A DNA stretch of 64,000 nt from assembly GCF_030151085.1 (NCBI RefSeq), contig NZ_JASLER010000013.1:9506-73505 (forward strand), read 5' to 3'. Positions within the stretch are counted from its first letter, which is position 1, and every line of letters begins with the position of its first letter. The notes beneath the pieces were generated by a model. The model did not search any database. It was not told the origin of the DNA and was given only the letters and a program-made list of their open reading frames with translations. The DNA comes from Bacteroides sp. Its GTDB lineage: Bacteria; Bacteroidota; Bacteroidia; Bacteroidales; Bacteroidaceae. Below are positions 34,876-42,617 of this stretch, one piece after another. A program made the translations under genes and the position numbers.

Positions 34876-36561
34876 TTACCAACCCGGGTTTTGCTTCATA
34901 CTTGGGTTAAGAGTTAACTGTGTGGTCGGGATCGGGTAGAAATATTGTCTTGATTCGTAAGTACGTATTTGGGCGTCGGAAGCATCGATGTATCCATTTT
35001 TGACGGTTTCTTCACAATTTGGTACATTGCTCACGTTGGCACCCAACATGATGTTCGGGTACTTTGTAGAATCTAATTTATCTAGCTGATGCCAGCGGAT
35101 TAAATCCCAATATCGGTACCAATTATCCATAATCAGTTCACAGCGGCGGCAACGACGTATTTCCCAAATCAAATTGCCTACTTTCATATTGTTGGCGGGG
35201 TCGGCATCCGGAGTGGTGGTCATGTCCGGCAAACCGGCACGAGCTTGTAGCTTGTTTATGGAGTTGTCGAGGTCGGTTTGTGTCAAGGAACCCAACTCTG
35301 CTTTAGCTTCTGCAAAGTTTAGATAAATGACTGAAATCCAATAGAGCGGACAATCGGTGTATTGTTTACCTATGTTGTTTCGATCATCCACGCTCAATTC
35401 ATTGGGATTGTCGAACTTGGCGATTCCATAACCCGTTGATGTGGTAAAGGCGGCTACACCGGCACGACTGTAAGCATGACCTCTGAAAGAGAGTACAGGA
35501 TCAAGGATAGCAGTCAGGCGCTTGTCGCGTACAGTCAAAAGTTCTTTTATCGAGTAGTTTCCATCTGCATCTAATACGGCTGCATCATTCTTCTCCTTTG
35601 AGGTCGTTGCTAGCGGTTTGCCGTCAGTGAAAAGGAAACTGTCGAATGCATCTTTTGATAAACCATGCGTACCACTTGTGTTGACCGTATAGTCTATAGT
35701 GGAGTGCATCAACGAGTTTTGTGCGTAAGGCTTGTAGAAAATCATTTCCGGATTGCTTCCCAAGTTGACGGAGTTGTAGTTGGCTTTATAGCTGTTGCTC
35801 AAAGAGTAACCTTGTGCCATAAGATGCTCGGAAGCCGATACACACTCTTGTAGGTATTTGCTGGCGCGGGCTTCATCAGCGGCTTTGCCGTTCTCGGCTT
35901 GAGTACGATATTTGCAGTATGTACCTTCATATAGCGTGATGTCTGACTTCATAGCATACGCCATATCGTTACTGAAACGCTGGCGGTTGCTGTTTGCAGT
36001 GATGTACTTGCACGCATAGTCGAGGTCAGCCAACACATTGTCCATTACCACATCTCGGTCGGTACGTGGTCCGTAAAGGACTTCGCTGTCAGATGGGTCG
36101 ATAACCTTGTCAATCCACTGTACATCACCGTACATACGCACCAACTGATAGTATTCCCATGCACGGTTCATACGGACAATACCTTCGTAATGAGCTTTTG
36201 TTGCTTCATCAAGGGAAGAGGATTGCACACCGGCAATGATATAGTTGGCACGACGGATTTCTGTGAAAGGGTCTGACCAGTTTGTGGAAGATGCTACCGT
36301 ATTGACATTAGTCCAAGTATGACTTTCTGCATCCACTTGATCATCGGTCAAGGTCTTGAAGTAGAACCATCCCGCACTGGAGCCGTTACCATAACCGTTA
36401 TAGTTGTTATAGAAAGTATTGCACTGATTGTCCAAGTTGTCAGTGTTACTCCAGTATGCCGGAGTATTTGTGAAGGTATCCAAGGGGGACTTATCAAGGA
36501 AATCGTTGCAACTGGTTAATATTGCCAGTACCGTAGCCCCATATATAAATAATTTCTTCAT
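34876..36561 (-). CDS. SusD/RagB-like outer-membrane glycan-binding lipoprotein (locus 1)
   Basis: A 561-residue lipoprotein (ATVLAILTSCNDFLDKSPLDTF, lipidated Cys18). Family landmarks are the DFLDKSP opening, YWSNTDNLDNQCNTFY, the SIWEIRRCRRCE-like block LIWEIRRCRRCELIMD and the closing NPSMKQNPGW. SusD proteins sit on the cell surface and hand substrate to their SusC partner. It starts 22 bp after the susC stop. The ligand cannot be read from sequence. Confidence 0.96.
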   Translation of the reverse strand: MKKLFIYGATVLAILTSCNDFLDKSPLDTFTNTPAYWSNTDNLDNQCNTFYNNYNGYGNGSSAGWFYFKTLTDDQVDAESHTWTNVNTVASSTNWSDPFTEIRRANYIIAGVQSSSLDEATKAHYEGIVRMNRAWEYYQLVRMYGDVQWIDKVIDPSDSEVLYGPRTDRDVVMDNVLADLDYACKYITANSNRQRFSNDMAYAMKSDITLYEGTYCKYRTQAENGKAADEARASKYLQECVSASEHLMAQGYSLSNSYKANYNSVNLGSNPEMIFYKPYAQNSLMHSTIDYTVNTSGTHGLSKDAFDSFLFTDGKPLATTSKEKNDAAVLDADGNYSIKELLTVRDKRLTAILDPVLSFRGHAYSRAGVAAFTTSTGYGIAKFDNPNELSVDDRNNIGKQYTDCPLYWISVIYLNFAEAKAELGSLTQTDLDNSINKLQARAGLPDMTTTPDADPANNMKVGNLIWEIRRCRRCELIMDNWYRYWDLIRWHQLDKLDSTKYPNIMLGANVSNVPNCEETVKNGYIDASDAQIRTYESRQYFYPIPTTQLTLNPSMKQNPGW

Positions 36562-36583
36562 TGTTCTTAAATTTTTGAGGTTA

Positions 36584-39500
36584 TTATAATGTTACCTGAA
36601 CACCGAATGAGAACGTGCGTGTAATAGGAGCGATACGTCCCCATCCACCGGCTGTAAGTCCGTCTCCTGTACTGATTTCTGGGTCAACCGGAAGGTTGTT
36701 TCCCTTGTGGAGCAGGAAGAGGTTGCTGCCGCTGAAGTAGATACGGGCTTTCTCGATGAAAGCTTTGCGTGTCCAATCCTTCGGAAGGGTATAACCCAAA
36801 GTTACGTTCTTTAAGCGAAGATAAGACATGTCTGTCAAATAGCGAGATTGAGGATAATAGTTGTTACTTCCGTTAGCTATACCCGATACAGTACCTGCAC
36901 CATTATTTGTACCACGGAAAAGACGTGGATAACGGTTACTTTGGTTTACTTCGTAGCCGGTTATGGCAGTATAGTCTGAATTCCAGATCACTTTATTGTA
37001 ACTTGTCTGGTGAGAGTAGATAGCTACGTCGGCGTGTACCATGGCAGGAAGATTCAAAGAAGAAGTCGTCCAATCCTCACGCTTGCCTACACCTTGGAAG
37101 AAGAGGTCGAGATCGATGCCCTTCCACGCTCCACCCAAGTGGAAACTATATTCGTAGCGTGGCATGGAGTTTCCGATGACTTTCAAGTCACCGTGATCGT
37201 CTGCCGTACCTTTTCCGCCGTCAATCTTACCATTGCCGTCCAAATCTTTGAATTTGATGTCGCCCGGGCCGTAATGGAAGTTACCCGATTCTAGACCGGA
37301 TTGGTCTGCAACACCTTTTGCATAATTCCATGAACCATTTGTATTTTGACCGGTGAAGTCTTTTTCCTCGAAGTAACGGTCTGTTTCAAAACCGAAAATG
37401 TCGCCGTAGGTCTTGCCGGTATAATAAGAACTGAGTAGTTTGGAATCGTTGTTCCACTTCGATACTTTTGTCTTGGAGTCGCCGATGTTGAAGTTGGCAT
37501 ACACGTCGAATTCGCCAAAAGTGTGACGCCAGTTCAGGTTCAATTCCCATCCGCGTGTCCGTAGATTACCGGCGTTCTGGTATGGTGCAGTAGCACCCAG
37601 TGTGTTTGGTAATATTTGCGCCGGTGCCAACATGTCGCGGTTCTCGCGCTGGAACCAATCGAAGCCAACGGTCAGTTCGTCATTCAGGAAACCCAGGTCA
37701 AGACCGATGTTGAGGGTGCGGATGCGCTCCCAAGTCAGGCTGCTTGATACTAAATCCGGCATATTATACATGGTCAGGAGACTGGAGTTGGCATTATTGT
37801 TTTCAGCCCAATAAATATAACCGGTACTTTTGTTGTTTAAGCGCTGGCTGATTAACTGTTCGAACATGTAGTCGCCTACAGCTTCGTTACCGATTTCTCC
37901 AAAAGAAGCACGTAGCTTACCATTGCTGACAATGTGTTTCAATGAGGCGAAGTAAACTTCTTCAGAGAAACGGTAGCCAATAGATGCAGAGGGGAAGAAA
38001 GCCCACTGGTCAGTATGTGGAAAGCGGGAAGAACCGTCGTAACGTCCGTTCAGTTCCACCAGATAGATGCCCTTGTAGTCATAATTAATACGACCGAAGT
38101 AGCCGGCAGAAGCACGTGAAGTGTGATTCCATTTCAAATCCTGCCCATCCTTTCCGGCCAAATTTAGTTCGGGATATCCATCTTGGTCATACATCACATT
38201 GCGTGTGCCATACAAGTATTTGTATTCCTCTTCTTCTGCGTTGACACCTACCATTACGTTCAGATTGTGTTTTTTGGCAAATGTCTTGGCGTAGTTTGCA
38301 TATGCGTTGGCTGTCCATGTATTTTGTTTGGAGAAGTCTCTCCAAATGCCACTATTACCTTTGGTGACGATGTAAGAGGGTACGGGCTTTCCGCTCCAGT
38401 TGATGCCATAAACAGCGTTGTCCTGCGAACCGCTGTTCATATTCTCAATAGAGTATGTAAAGTCTGCATTGAGGGTCAATCCTTTAATTATTTCAGCTTT
38501 CAAAAATGTGTTCATGCGGGTCAAATCTGTTGTTACTTCACGATCGGCAGCTTGTTTCTGCATTGACATCACGCGTGTATCGTAACCATCGATTGTACCT
38601 GACGGAATGAAGTAGGAGCCCCAACGCCATAGGTACTGGTACGTGCTAGCCCATGTATCGGGACGTTTGTAGTTTTTGCGGCTGTAGTTGAAGCGGGCAC
38701 CTATCTGTAACCAATCGTAAACATCTGTTGTGACATTCACTGAGGCATTATACTTTTTCAGTTCGTCAGGATGAACTTTCATCTGTCCTTGCTTTTCGTT
38801 GTAGCCGAAAGAAAGGTAGTAATTGGTCTTTCCGGATGTTCCTTGGATGGATACGTTGTGACTCATAGAAGGAGCTGCCTTGTTAAAGTAGATGTCTTGT
38901 ACATCCCAGTCGGCATAATAGTAAGGAGAACCATCTATCATGATGTAATCACCAACGTTGCTGTCACTTTGGTAAAGATTCATAGGGCGATAACCTGTCT
39001 TACCACCATTTTGTTGTTGCCACTTCTCGGCATAAGGCAACAACTTGTCGAAATACATACCAAACAATTCAGGCATACCGGCACCGCCGTTCATACTGGC
39101 TTCGATACCCATCCTCAACTGCGTCGGTACATCGGGATAATTAGGCAGGTAGGTGGACTGATCCCATGCGAAGTTATTGTTGTAGTTGATAGTAACCTTT
39201 TCGGTTGCTTTTGCACTCTTGGTGTTAATTAGAATCACACCGAAGGCTGCACGAGTACCATAGATAGAAGAAGCGGATGCGTCCTTCAATACTGAGACAC
39301 TTTCGATGTCCTGCGTGTTAAGAAAAGAAATGTCATCCATCGGTACACCGTCTACTACAATCAATGGATTGCTGACTTCTTTGTTACTTAAAGTACCTAA
39401 GCCACGGATGCGCATGGAAGCTGTTTCATCGATGGCACCACTTGTTGACAAGATGCTCAAGCCTGGAACTGCGCCTTGCAGTGCTTTTGCAACGTCTTGT

Positions 39501-39979
39501 TGTGGACGACCAGCCATGGTTTTATTCAAATCCACAGTAGTAACTGCGCCCGTCAAGTTTGCCTTTTTCTGCGTACCGTAGCCTACTACTACAACTTCAT
39601 CCAGCATTTCTGTGTCTTCTTTCAGAACGATGCGCAGTGTACGTTGCGCTTTTACTTCTTGAGACTGGTAGCCTACAAATGATATTTTCAGTGTTGCACC
39701 GGGTTTTACGTTCAATGTAAATTTACCGTCTATATCAGTAATTCCGCCGTTGGTAGTACCTTTTTCTACTACGCTGGCGCCAATAACAGGCTCGCCGTTT
39801 GCATCTACTACCAGACCACTAATTGTCTGTGCTTGCAGTTGCTCGGTTACTCCCAAAGAATTATCTGAAGTAGTTGGGTTAGCCATCACATTACCGCTAC
39901 TTAAAAGCAGTGTGCTAATAGCTACTGCTGTGAGGAGTTTGCTATTTGCTAATCCTCGTTTTTTGCGTTCTTCATTCAT
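36584..39979 (-). CDS. SusC/RagA-like TonB-dependent transporter (locus 1)
   Basis: A 1131-residue outer-membrane barrel that imports glycan or other bulky nutrients with TonB energy. Order: an unusual charged N-terminus (MNEERKKRGLANSKLLTAVAIS) leading into a signal peptide, a carboxypeptidase-regulatory-like domain (ISGLVVDANGEPVIGAS, about 53-125), the TonB-box/plug start EMLDEVVVVGYGTQKKANL, the plug with LIVVDGVPMDDI, and the 22-stranded barrel ending in TFSFGVQVTL. No extra N-terminal signalling (STN) domain is present, so anti-sigma control is unlikely. The first 40 residues and the leader are shared with two other susC genes in the window. Confidence 0.97.
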   Translation of the reverse strand: MNEERKKRGLANSKLLTAVAISTLLLSSGNVMANPTTSDNSLGVTEQLQAQTISGLVVDANGEPVIGASVVEKGTTNGGITDIDGKFTLNVKPGATLKISFVGYQSQEVKAQRTLRIVLKEDTEMLDEVVVVGYGTQKKANLTGAVTTVDLNKTMAGRPQQDVAKALQGAVPGLSILSTSGAIDETASMRIRGLGTLSNKEVSNPLIVVDGVPMDDISFLNTQDIESVSVLKDASASSIYGTRAAFGVILINTKSAKATEKVTINYNNNFAWDQSTYLPNYPDVPTQLRMGIEASMNGGAGMPELFGMYFDKLLPYAEKWQQQNGGKTGYRPMNLYQSDSNVGDYIMIDGSPYYYADWDVQDIYFNKAAPSMSHNVSIQGTSGKTNYYLSFGYNEKQGQMKVHPDELKKYNASVNVTTDVYDWLQIGARFNYSRKNYKRPDTWASTYQYLWRWGSYFIPSGTIDGYDTRVMSMQKQAADREVTTDLTRMNTFLKAEIIKGLTLNADFTYSIENMNSGSQDNAVYGINWSGKPVPSYIVTKGNSGIWRDFSKQNTWTANAYANYAKTFAKKHNLNVMVGVNAEEEEYKYLYGTRNVMYDQDGYPELNLAGKDGQDLKWNHTSRASAGYFGRINYDYKGIYLVELNGRYDGSSRFPHTDQWAFFPSASIGYRFSEEVYFASLKHIVSNGKLRASFGEIGNEAVGDYMFEQLISQRLNNKSTGYIYWAENNNANSSLLTMYNMPDLVSSSLTWERIRTLNIGLDLGFLNDELTVGFDWFQRENRDMLAPAQILPNTLGATAPYQNAGNLRTRGWELNLNWRHTFGEFDVYANFNIGDSKTKVSKWNNDSKLLSSYYTGKTYGDIFGFETDRYFEEKDFTGQNTNGSWNYAKGVADQSGLESGNFHYGPGDIKFKDLDGNGKIDGGKGTADDHGDLKVIGNSMPRYEYSFHLGGAWKGIDLDLFFQGVGKREDWTTSSLNLPAMVHADVAIYSHQTSYNKVIWNSDYTAITGYEVNQSNRYPRLFRGTNNGAGTVSGIANGSNNYYPQSRYLTDMSYLRLKNVTLGYTLPKDWTRKAFIEKARIYFSGSNLFLLHKGNNLPVDPEISTGDGLTAGGWGRIAPITRTFSFGVQVTL

Positions 39980-39989
39980 AAATAATTGA

Positions 39990-40180
39990 TGATTTGTTGT
40001 TTATTTAAAAGGGTTCTTTAAAATCAGGGTAAGGGGTAATTGAACTGAAATAGCTGCAACTATCTCTTTTAAAACTAGTTTCTCATCATAGGCGTTTTTC
40101 TTTATTAAAAGGTTTATAACTTTATATATTTATCTCTTTATTTCTTACAATTACCAAGTTCTCGTGGAACTACACATTGT
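39990..40180 (-). promoter_or_regulatory. Shared susC 5' leader, copy 1
   Basis: Read toward susC: a hairpin AGTTC-CACGA-GAACT (40157-40171), then AACCTTTTAATAAAG, then ACGCCTATGATGAGAAAC, a near-palindrome ATAGTTGCAGCTAT, and TTCAATTACCCCTTACCCT. The same ordered blocks occur upstream of the susC genes at 44455-47976 and 49807-53148, at almost the same distance from the start codon (178-185 bp for the hairpin). Confidence 0.7.
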
Positions 40181-40250
40181 TAAATTGCTCATTTTCAATA
40201 TAATTCATATTAACACTCGTGTATCTCAAATTCAGATAAACTACAAAAAA

Positions 40251-40281
40251 AACGAATTTATAGTTTTGCTATAAATTCGTT
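40251..40281 (-). terminator. Terminator of the ATPase gene
   Basis: A perfect 13-bp stem (40251-40263 with 40269-40281) with a 5-nt loop. On the minus strand it is followed by eight T residues, so it ends ATPase transcription before the susC leader. Confidence 0.9.
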
Positions 40282-40307
40282 TTCGATCAGAACTTTATTC
40301 TTCTTTG

Positions 40308-40378
40308 CTAGAACTGGTACCGAGTAGTTGTCATTGGACCGGCTTCATTGCTGCGATGATGATAGTTATACGCTTTAT
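40308..40378 (-). pseudogene. Chimeric relic: phosphatase 5' end joined to hydrolase 3' end
   Basis: Positions 40346-40378 match the first codons of the phosphatase gene at 31202-32479 (the start codon is now ATA; the encoded residues read KRITIIIAAM against KCISIIFAAM). Positions 40308-40353 match the last codons of the hydrolase gene at 29395-31173 (SNEAGPMTTTRYQ then a stop, against SDEAGPMTTTRYQP). The two parts meet at an 8-bp word, CATTGCTG (40346-40353); both intact genes have CATCGCTG at the matching place (29433-29440 and 32447-32454). This is a deletion scar of a second copy of the gene pair. Confidence 0.8.
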
Positions 40379-40394
40379 GATATTATGATTAAGC

Positions 40395-41717
40395 CTACAT
40401 GTCTTCCAGTGACAGGCAGATTGTTTCTATTTGGTATCTATGTAATAGTTTCTTTTTTAAGTGTTCTACTTTTGCTGCCAGTAATTCAGGCTTGAAGTTC
40501 TTCTTTTGTCGTTTTACTTCAGCCACTACTGCACGATTCTTTTCAAGCTTCAAGGCGACTATATCAATCTCATTTTGATTGTTCTTGGATTCCCACCATG
40601 AACCGATAACCCGGTAACAATAGCTTTCTGCAAACTGTTGCTTGAAATAAGCTTCCAGCAGCCTGCCCGAATAAGTAGGATAGTCCGCTTTAACAATAGA
40701 CTGCAATCCAATGAAATTCTTAATCTCAATCAATGAACGGTAACGGTCGAAATAGTTAAACCAAAAACGTATAAAGTGGTCCGTTATTTCATAGCGGATG
40801 GTTTGAGTTCCTTCTTTAGCTAGAATAGGGCGCTGACGGGCGATAATATTGTAATCTTCAATCAATCTTTTTATCTGTCCTCCTATACTCTTCTCGCCCA
40901 GTGCAACTTCTATTTCTGATTGAGTATTAATTCCACCGGAAATGCAGCTTAATATAGAAAAGTAAGTTCCATAATTCTTGCCAAACTCTTCTATCAGCAT
41001 ATTTTTACCTTCATCGGTAAACGGAGAGTTTTCTCTGACCATAAAAGAGATCATTTCATCTACACTCAATGTACCGTTGTCGCAGAACAATTCCACATAC
41101 TTGGGTACTCCCCCTGTGAAAGTATAAAGTGCCAACAAATCATCATTGATATATTGGGGATGATAATCGTGCATAATTTCCTTTAACGTGGATAAATCGA
41201 AAGCGGAAAGTTTAATGATATTATCTGCCCTGCCAAACAAAGGTTCTTTTGAATTCTGAAATATCTTCTGCATCAGTGAGTAAATGGAGCCGGACACTAT
41301 CAGATTCATCCGGGATTTCTTGCGATATTGATCCCAAATATTTTGCATATCGCTATACACGGATTCATTGATATTATAGAATTCCTGAAATTCATCAATC
41401 ACAAGATTGAACGACGTATTGGTTGCCAGCTCCATCAAATATTGAAAAAGTGAACGGAATGTTTTGATTTCTTCGGGAAAATAACAATTGAGCGACAGTC
41501 GTATTGCAGGAATAAACTCGGAGCAAAGTGTTGCTTCATTCTTGCGCCCTACAAATAGATACACCGTAGGCATGCCTTCGACTGCCTTCATTATCAGACT
41601 TGTTTTACCGATACGTCTTCTACCCGTTACCACCGTCAGACGGGAATAATCATTAAAAGACAACTTTTGAATACGCTGTAGCTCAGCTAATTCATTGATA
41701 CGATCATAAAATCTCAT
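40395..41717 (-). CDS. ATPase with C-terminal DUF234 nuclease-like domain
   Basis: A 440-residue cytoplasmic protein. It has a Walker A (VVTGRRRIGKTSLIMKA, about 30-46), a Walker B (FNLVIDEFQEF), a winged-helix segment around SCISGGINTQSEIEVALGEK, and a C-terminal domain with NEIDIVAL...AVVAEVKRQ, which matches the PD-(D/E)xK nuclease-fold core. This is the archaeal-ATPase/DUF234 family, common and multi-copy in Bacteroides; its cellular role is not established. It is bounded on both sides by sequence that is contiguous elsewhere in the window (see findings), so it appears to have been inserted. Confidence 0.88.
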   Translation of the reverse strand: MRFYDRINELAELQRIQKLSFNDYSRLTVVTGRRRIGKTSLIMKAVEGMPTVYLFVGRKNEATLCSEFIPAIRLSLNCYFPEEIKTFRSLFQYLMELATNTSFNLVIDEFQEFYNINESVYSDMQNIWDQYRKKSRMNLIVSGSIYSLMQKIFQNSKEPLFGRADNIIKLSAFDLSTLKEIMHDYHPQYINDDLLALYTFTGGVPKYVELFCDNGTLSVDEMISFMVRENSPFTDEGKNMLIEEFGKNYGTYFSILSCISGGINTQSEIEVALGEKSIGGQIKRLIEDYNIIARQRPILAKEGTQTIRYEITDHFIRFWFNYFDRYRSLIEIKNFIGLQSIVKADYPTYSGRLLEAYFKQQFAESYCYRVIGSWWESKNNQNEIDIVALKLEKNRAVVAEVKRQKKNFKPELLAAKVEHLKKKLLHRYQIETICLSLEDM

Positions 41718-41739
41718 AAGCTCATTATTTTAGTTACAT

Positions 41740-41768
41740 CCGTAACAGTTACGGCGGTTACAAAGTTA
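41740..41768 (-). promoter_or_regulatory. Promoter and overlapping operator-like palindrome of the ATPase gene
   Basis: On the minus strand TAACTTTG (41761-41768) fits the -7 box. Seven bases downstream begins a perfect palindrome CCGTAAC-A-GTTACGG (41740-41754), covering the expected transcription start, 23 bp before the ATG at 41717. Repressor binding or autoregulation is inferred. Confidence 0.45.
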
Positions 41769-41835
41769 GTTAAATTCTTTAGTAATGCATTTTTTTCATA
41801 TAGTATTCTTCTTTTTAACTAGATTATCTGTAGAC

Positions 41836-42483
41836 TTATAATGATCCTGCATGAATACAGAGTCTTGACATCTGCTGCACATCATTAAAATCTACCCCAT
41901 TTTCTTTAATGAAGTCTCTTAATTCTTCTTCATGTTTGGAATAAAGTTTCAGGAATTGCTTGAAGTTCTTGAAAGGCTTCTTCTTTCCTTTCCATTCAAT
42001 CCAATAGATGTTGTAACGGCTTCCGAGTATCAGCTTTTCGGCATCGAAATCAATTCGCTCTCCACGACTTCCGTAAGTACCTCCATAAGTTCTTATGGAA
42101 GATGTTTCCGAAGTTTGTCCGTAGGCGCCTTTAGAAGCTTCTTTGCGCATATTGCCTTTGTACTGTACATACAGCACCGGATTAGTAGGCAAGATTTCGA
42201 TGCCTTTTTCCCCATCTGTGTAGAAAACCCGATTACCGAACTTGATAATTTGTACATCCTGCGGATTACTTAGTACTTTTACTTTTTTATCAACTCGATC
42301 AATAAAGTAATACTTTTCAGTCAACAGGTTATAGTTCATCTTTTCATGATATTGCGAGCCATCTTTGAAGAAGACTGTTACGTCTTGGAAATCTTCAAAT
42401 AGATAAGGAGAACCTGCCTTGCTTTGTGCATTGGCAGAAATAACAAAAAAAATCAGACTAAATAAAAGGAAAAAGTATTTCAT
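41836..42483 (-). CDS. Hypothetical exported protein
   Basis: A 215-residue protein with a clear signal peptide (LFSLIFFVISANAQ). The visible features are VTVFFKDGSQYHEKMNYNLLTEKYYFID and DVQIIKFGNRVFYTDGEKGIEIL, a beta-rich pattern, then a Gly/Ser/Tyr-rich linker and a basic C-terminal helix (KPFKNFKQFLKLYSKHEEELRDFI). No catalytic motif. I do not recognise a family beyond Bacteroidetes-type periplasmic proteins. It follows susD (locus 2) after an RNA hairpin and precedes the ATPase. Confidence 0.75.
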   Translation of the reverse strand: MKYFFLLFSLIFFVISANAQSKAGSPYLFEDFQDVTVFFKDGSQYHEKMNYNLLTEKYYFIDRVDKKVKVLSNPQDVQIIKFGNRVFYTDGEKGIEILPTNPVLYVQYKGNMRKEASKGAYGQTSETSSIRTYGGTYGSRGERIDFDAEKLILGSRYNIYWIEWKGKKKPFKNFKQFLKLYSKHEEELRDFIKENGVDFNDVQQMSRLCIHAGSL

Positions 42484-42510
42484 AACTCTTAAGGTATTGA
42501 TAGTTAAATA

Positions 42511-42599
42511 ATAGCGCCTGCCTAATTTAAATATAAACAGGCAAGCGCTATCTCTCTTTCATAAATCCAAATAAAAGAGGAATCCGATTCGCTTACCAG
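42511..42599 (-). ncRNA. Conserved 3' RNA element, copy B
   Basis: A 10-of-11-bp stem (42512-42522 with 42540-42550), the block AAATCCAAATAAAAGA (42563-42578) and TCCGATTCGCTTACCAG. It lies directly after the susD stop codon of locus 2. Comparison with copy A shows paired changes in the stem and a similar loop (GTTTATATTTAAATTA against GTTTGTATCAAAATA). Confidence 0.55.
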
Positions 42600-42617
42600 A
42601 TTTTAGTTCGATAGTGG

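Larger units (their letters stand above)
39980..40394. other. Intergenic region between susC (locus 1) and the ATPase gene
   Basis: The gap of 415 bp is fully accounted for by the susC leader (to about 40180), an A+T-rich stretch that should hold the susC promoter (no consensus -7 box found), the ATPase terminator, and the gene-pair relic. Confidence 0.7.

Noticed and set aside
40395..41717. Insertion sequence or transposon carrying the ATPase
   Set aside because: No transposase, terminal inverted repeats or target duplication could be found around the gene; only the flank evidence for insertion remains.
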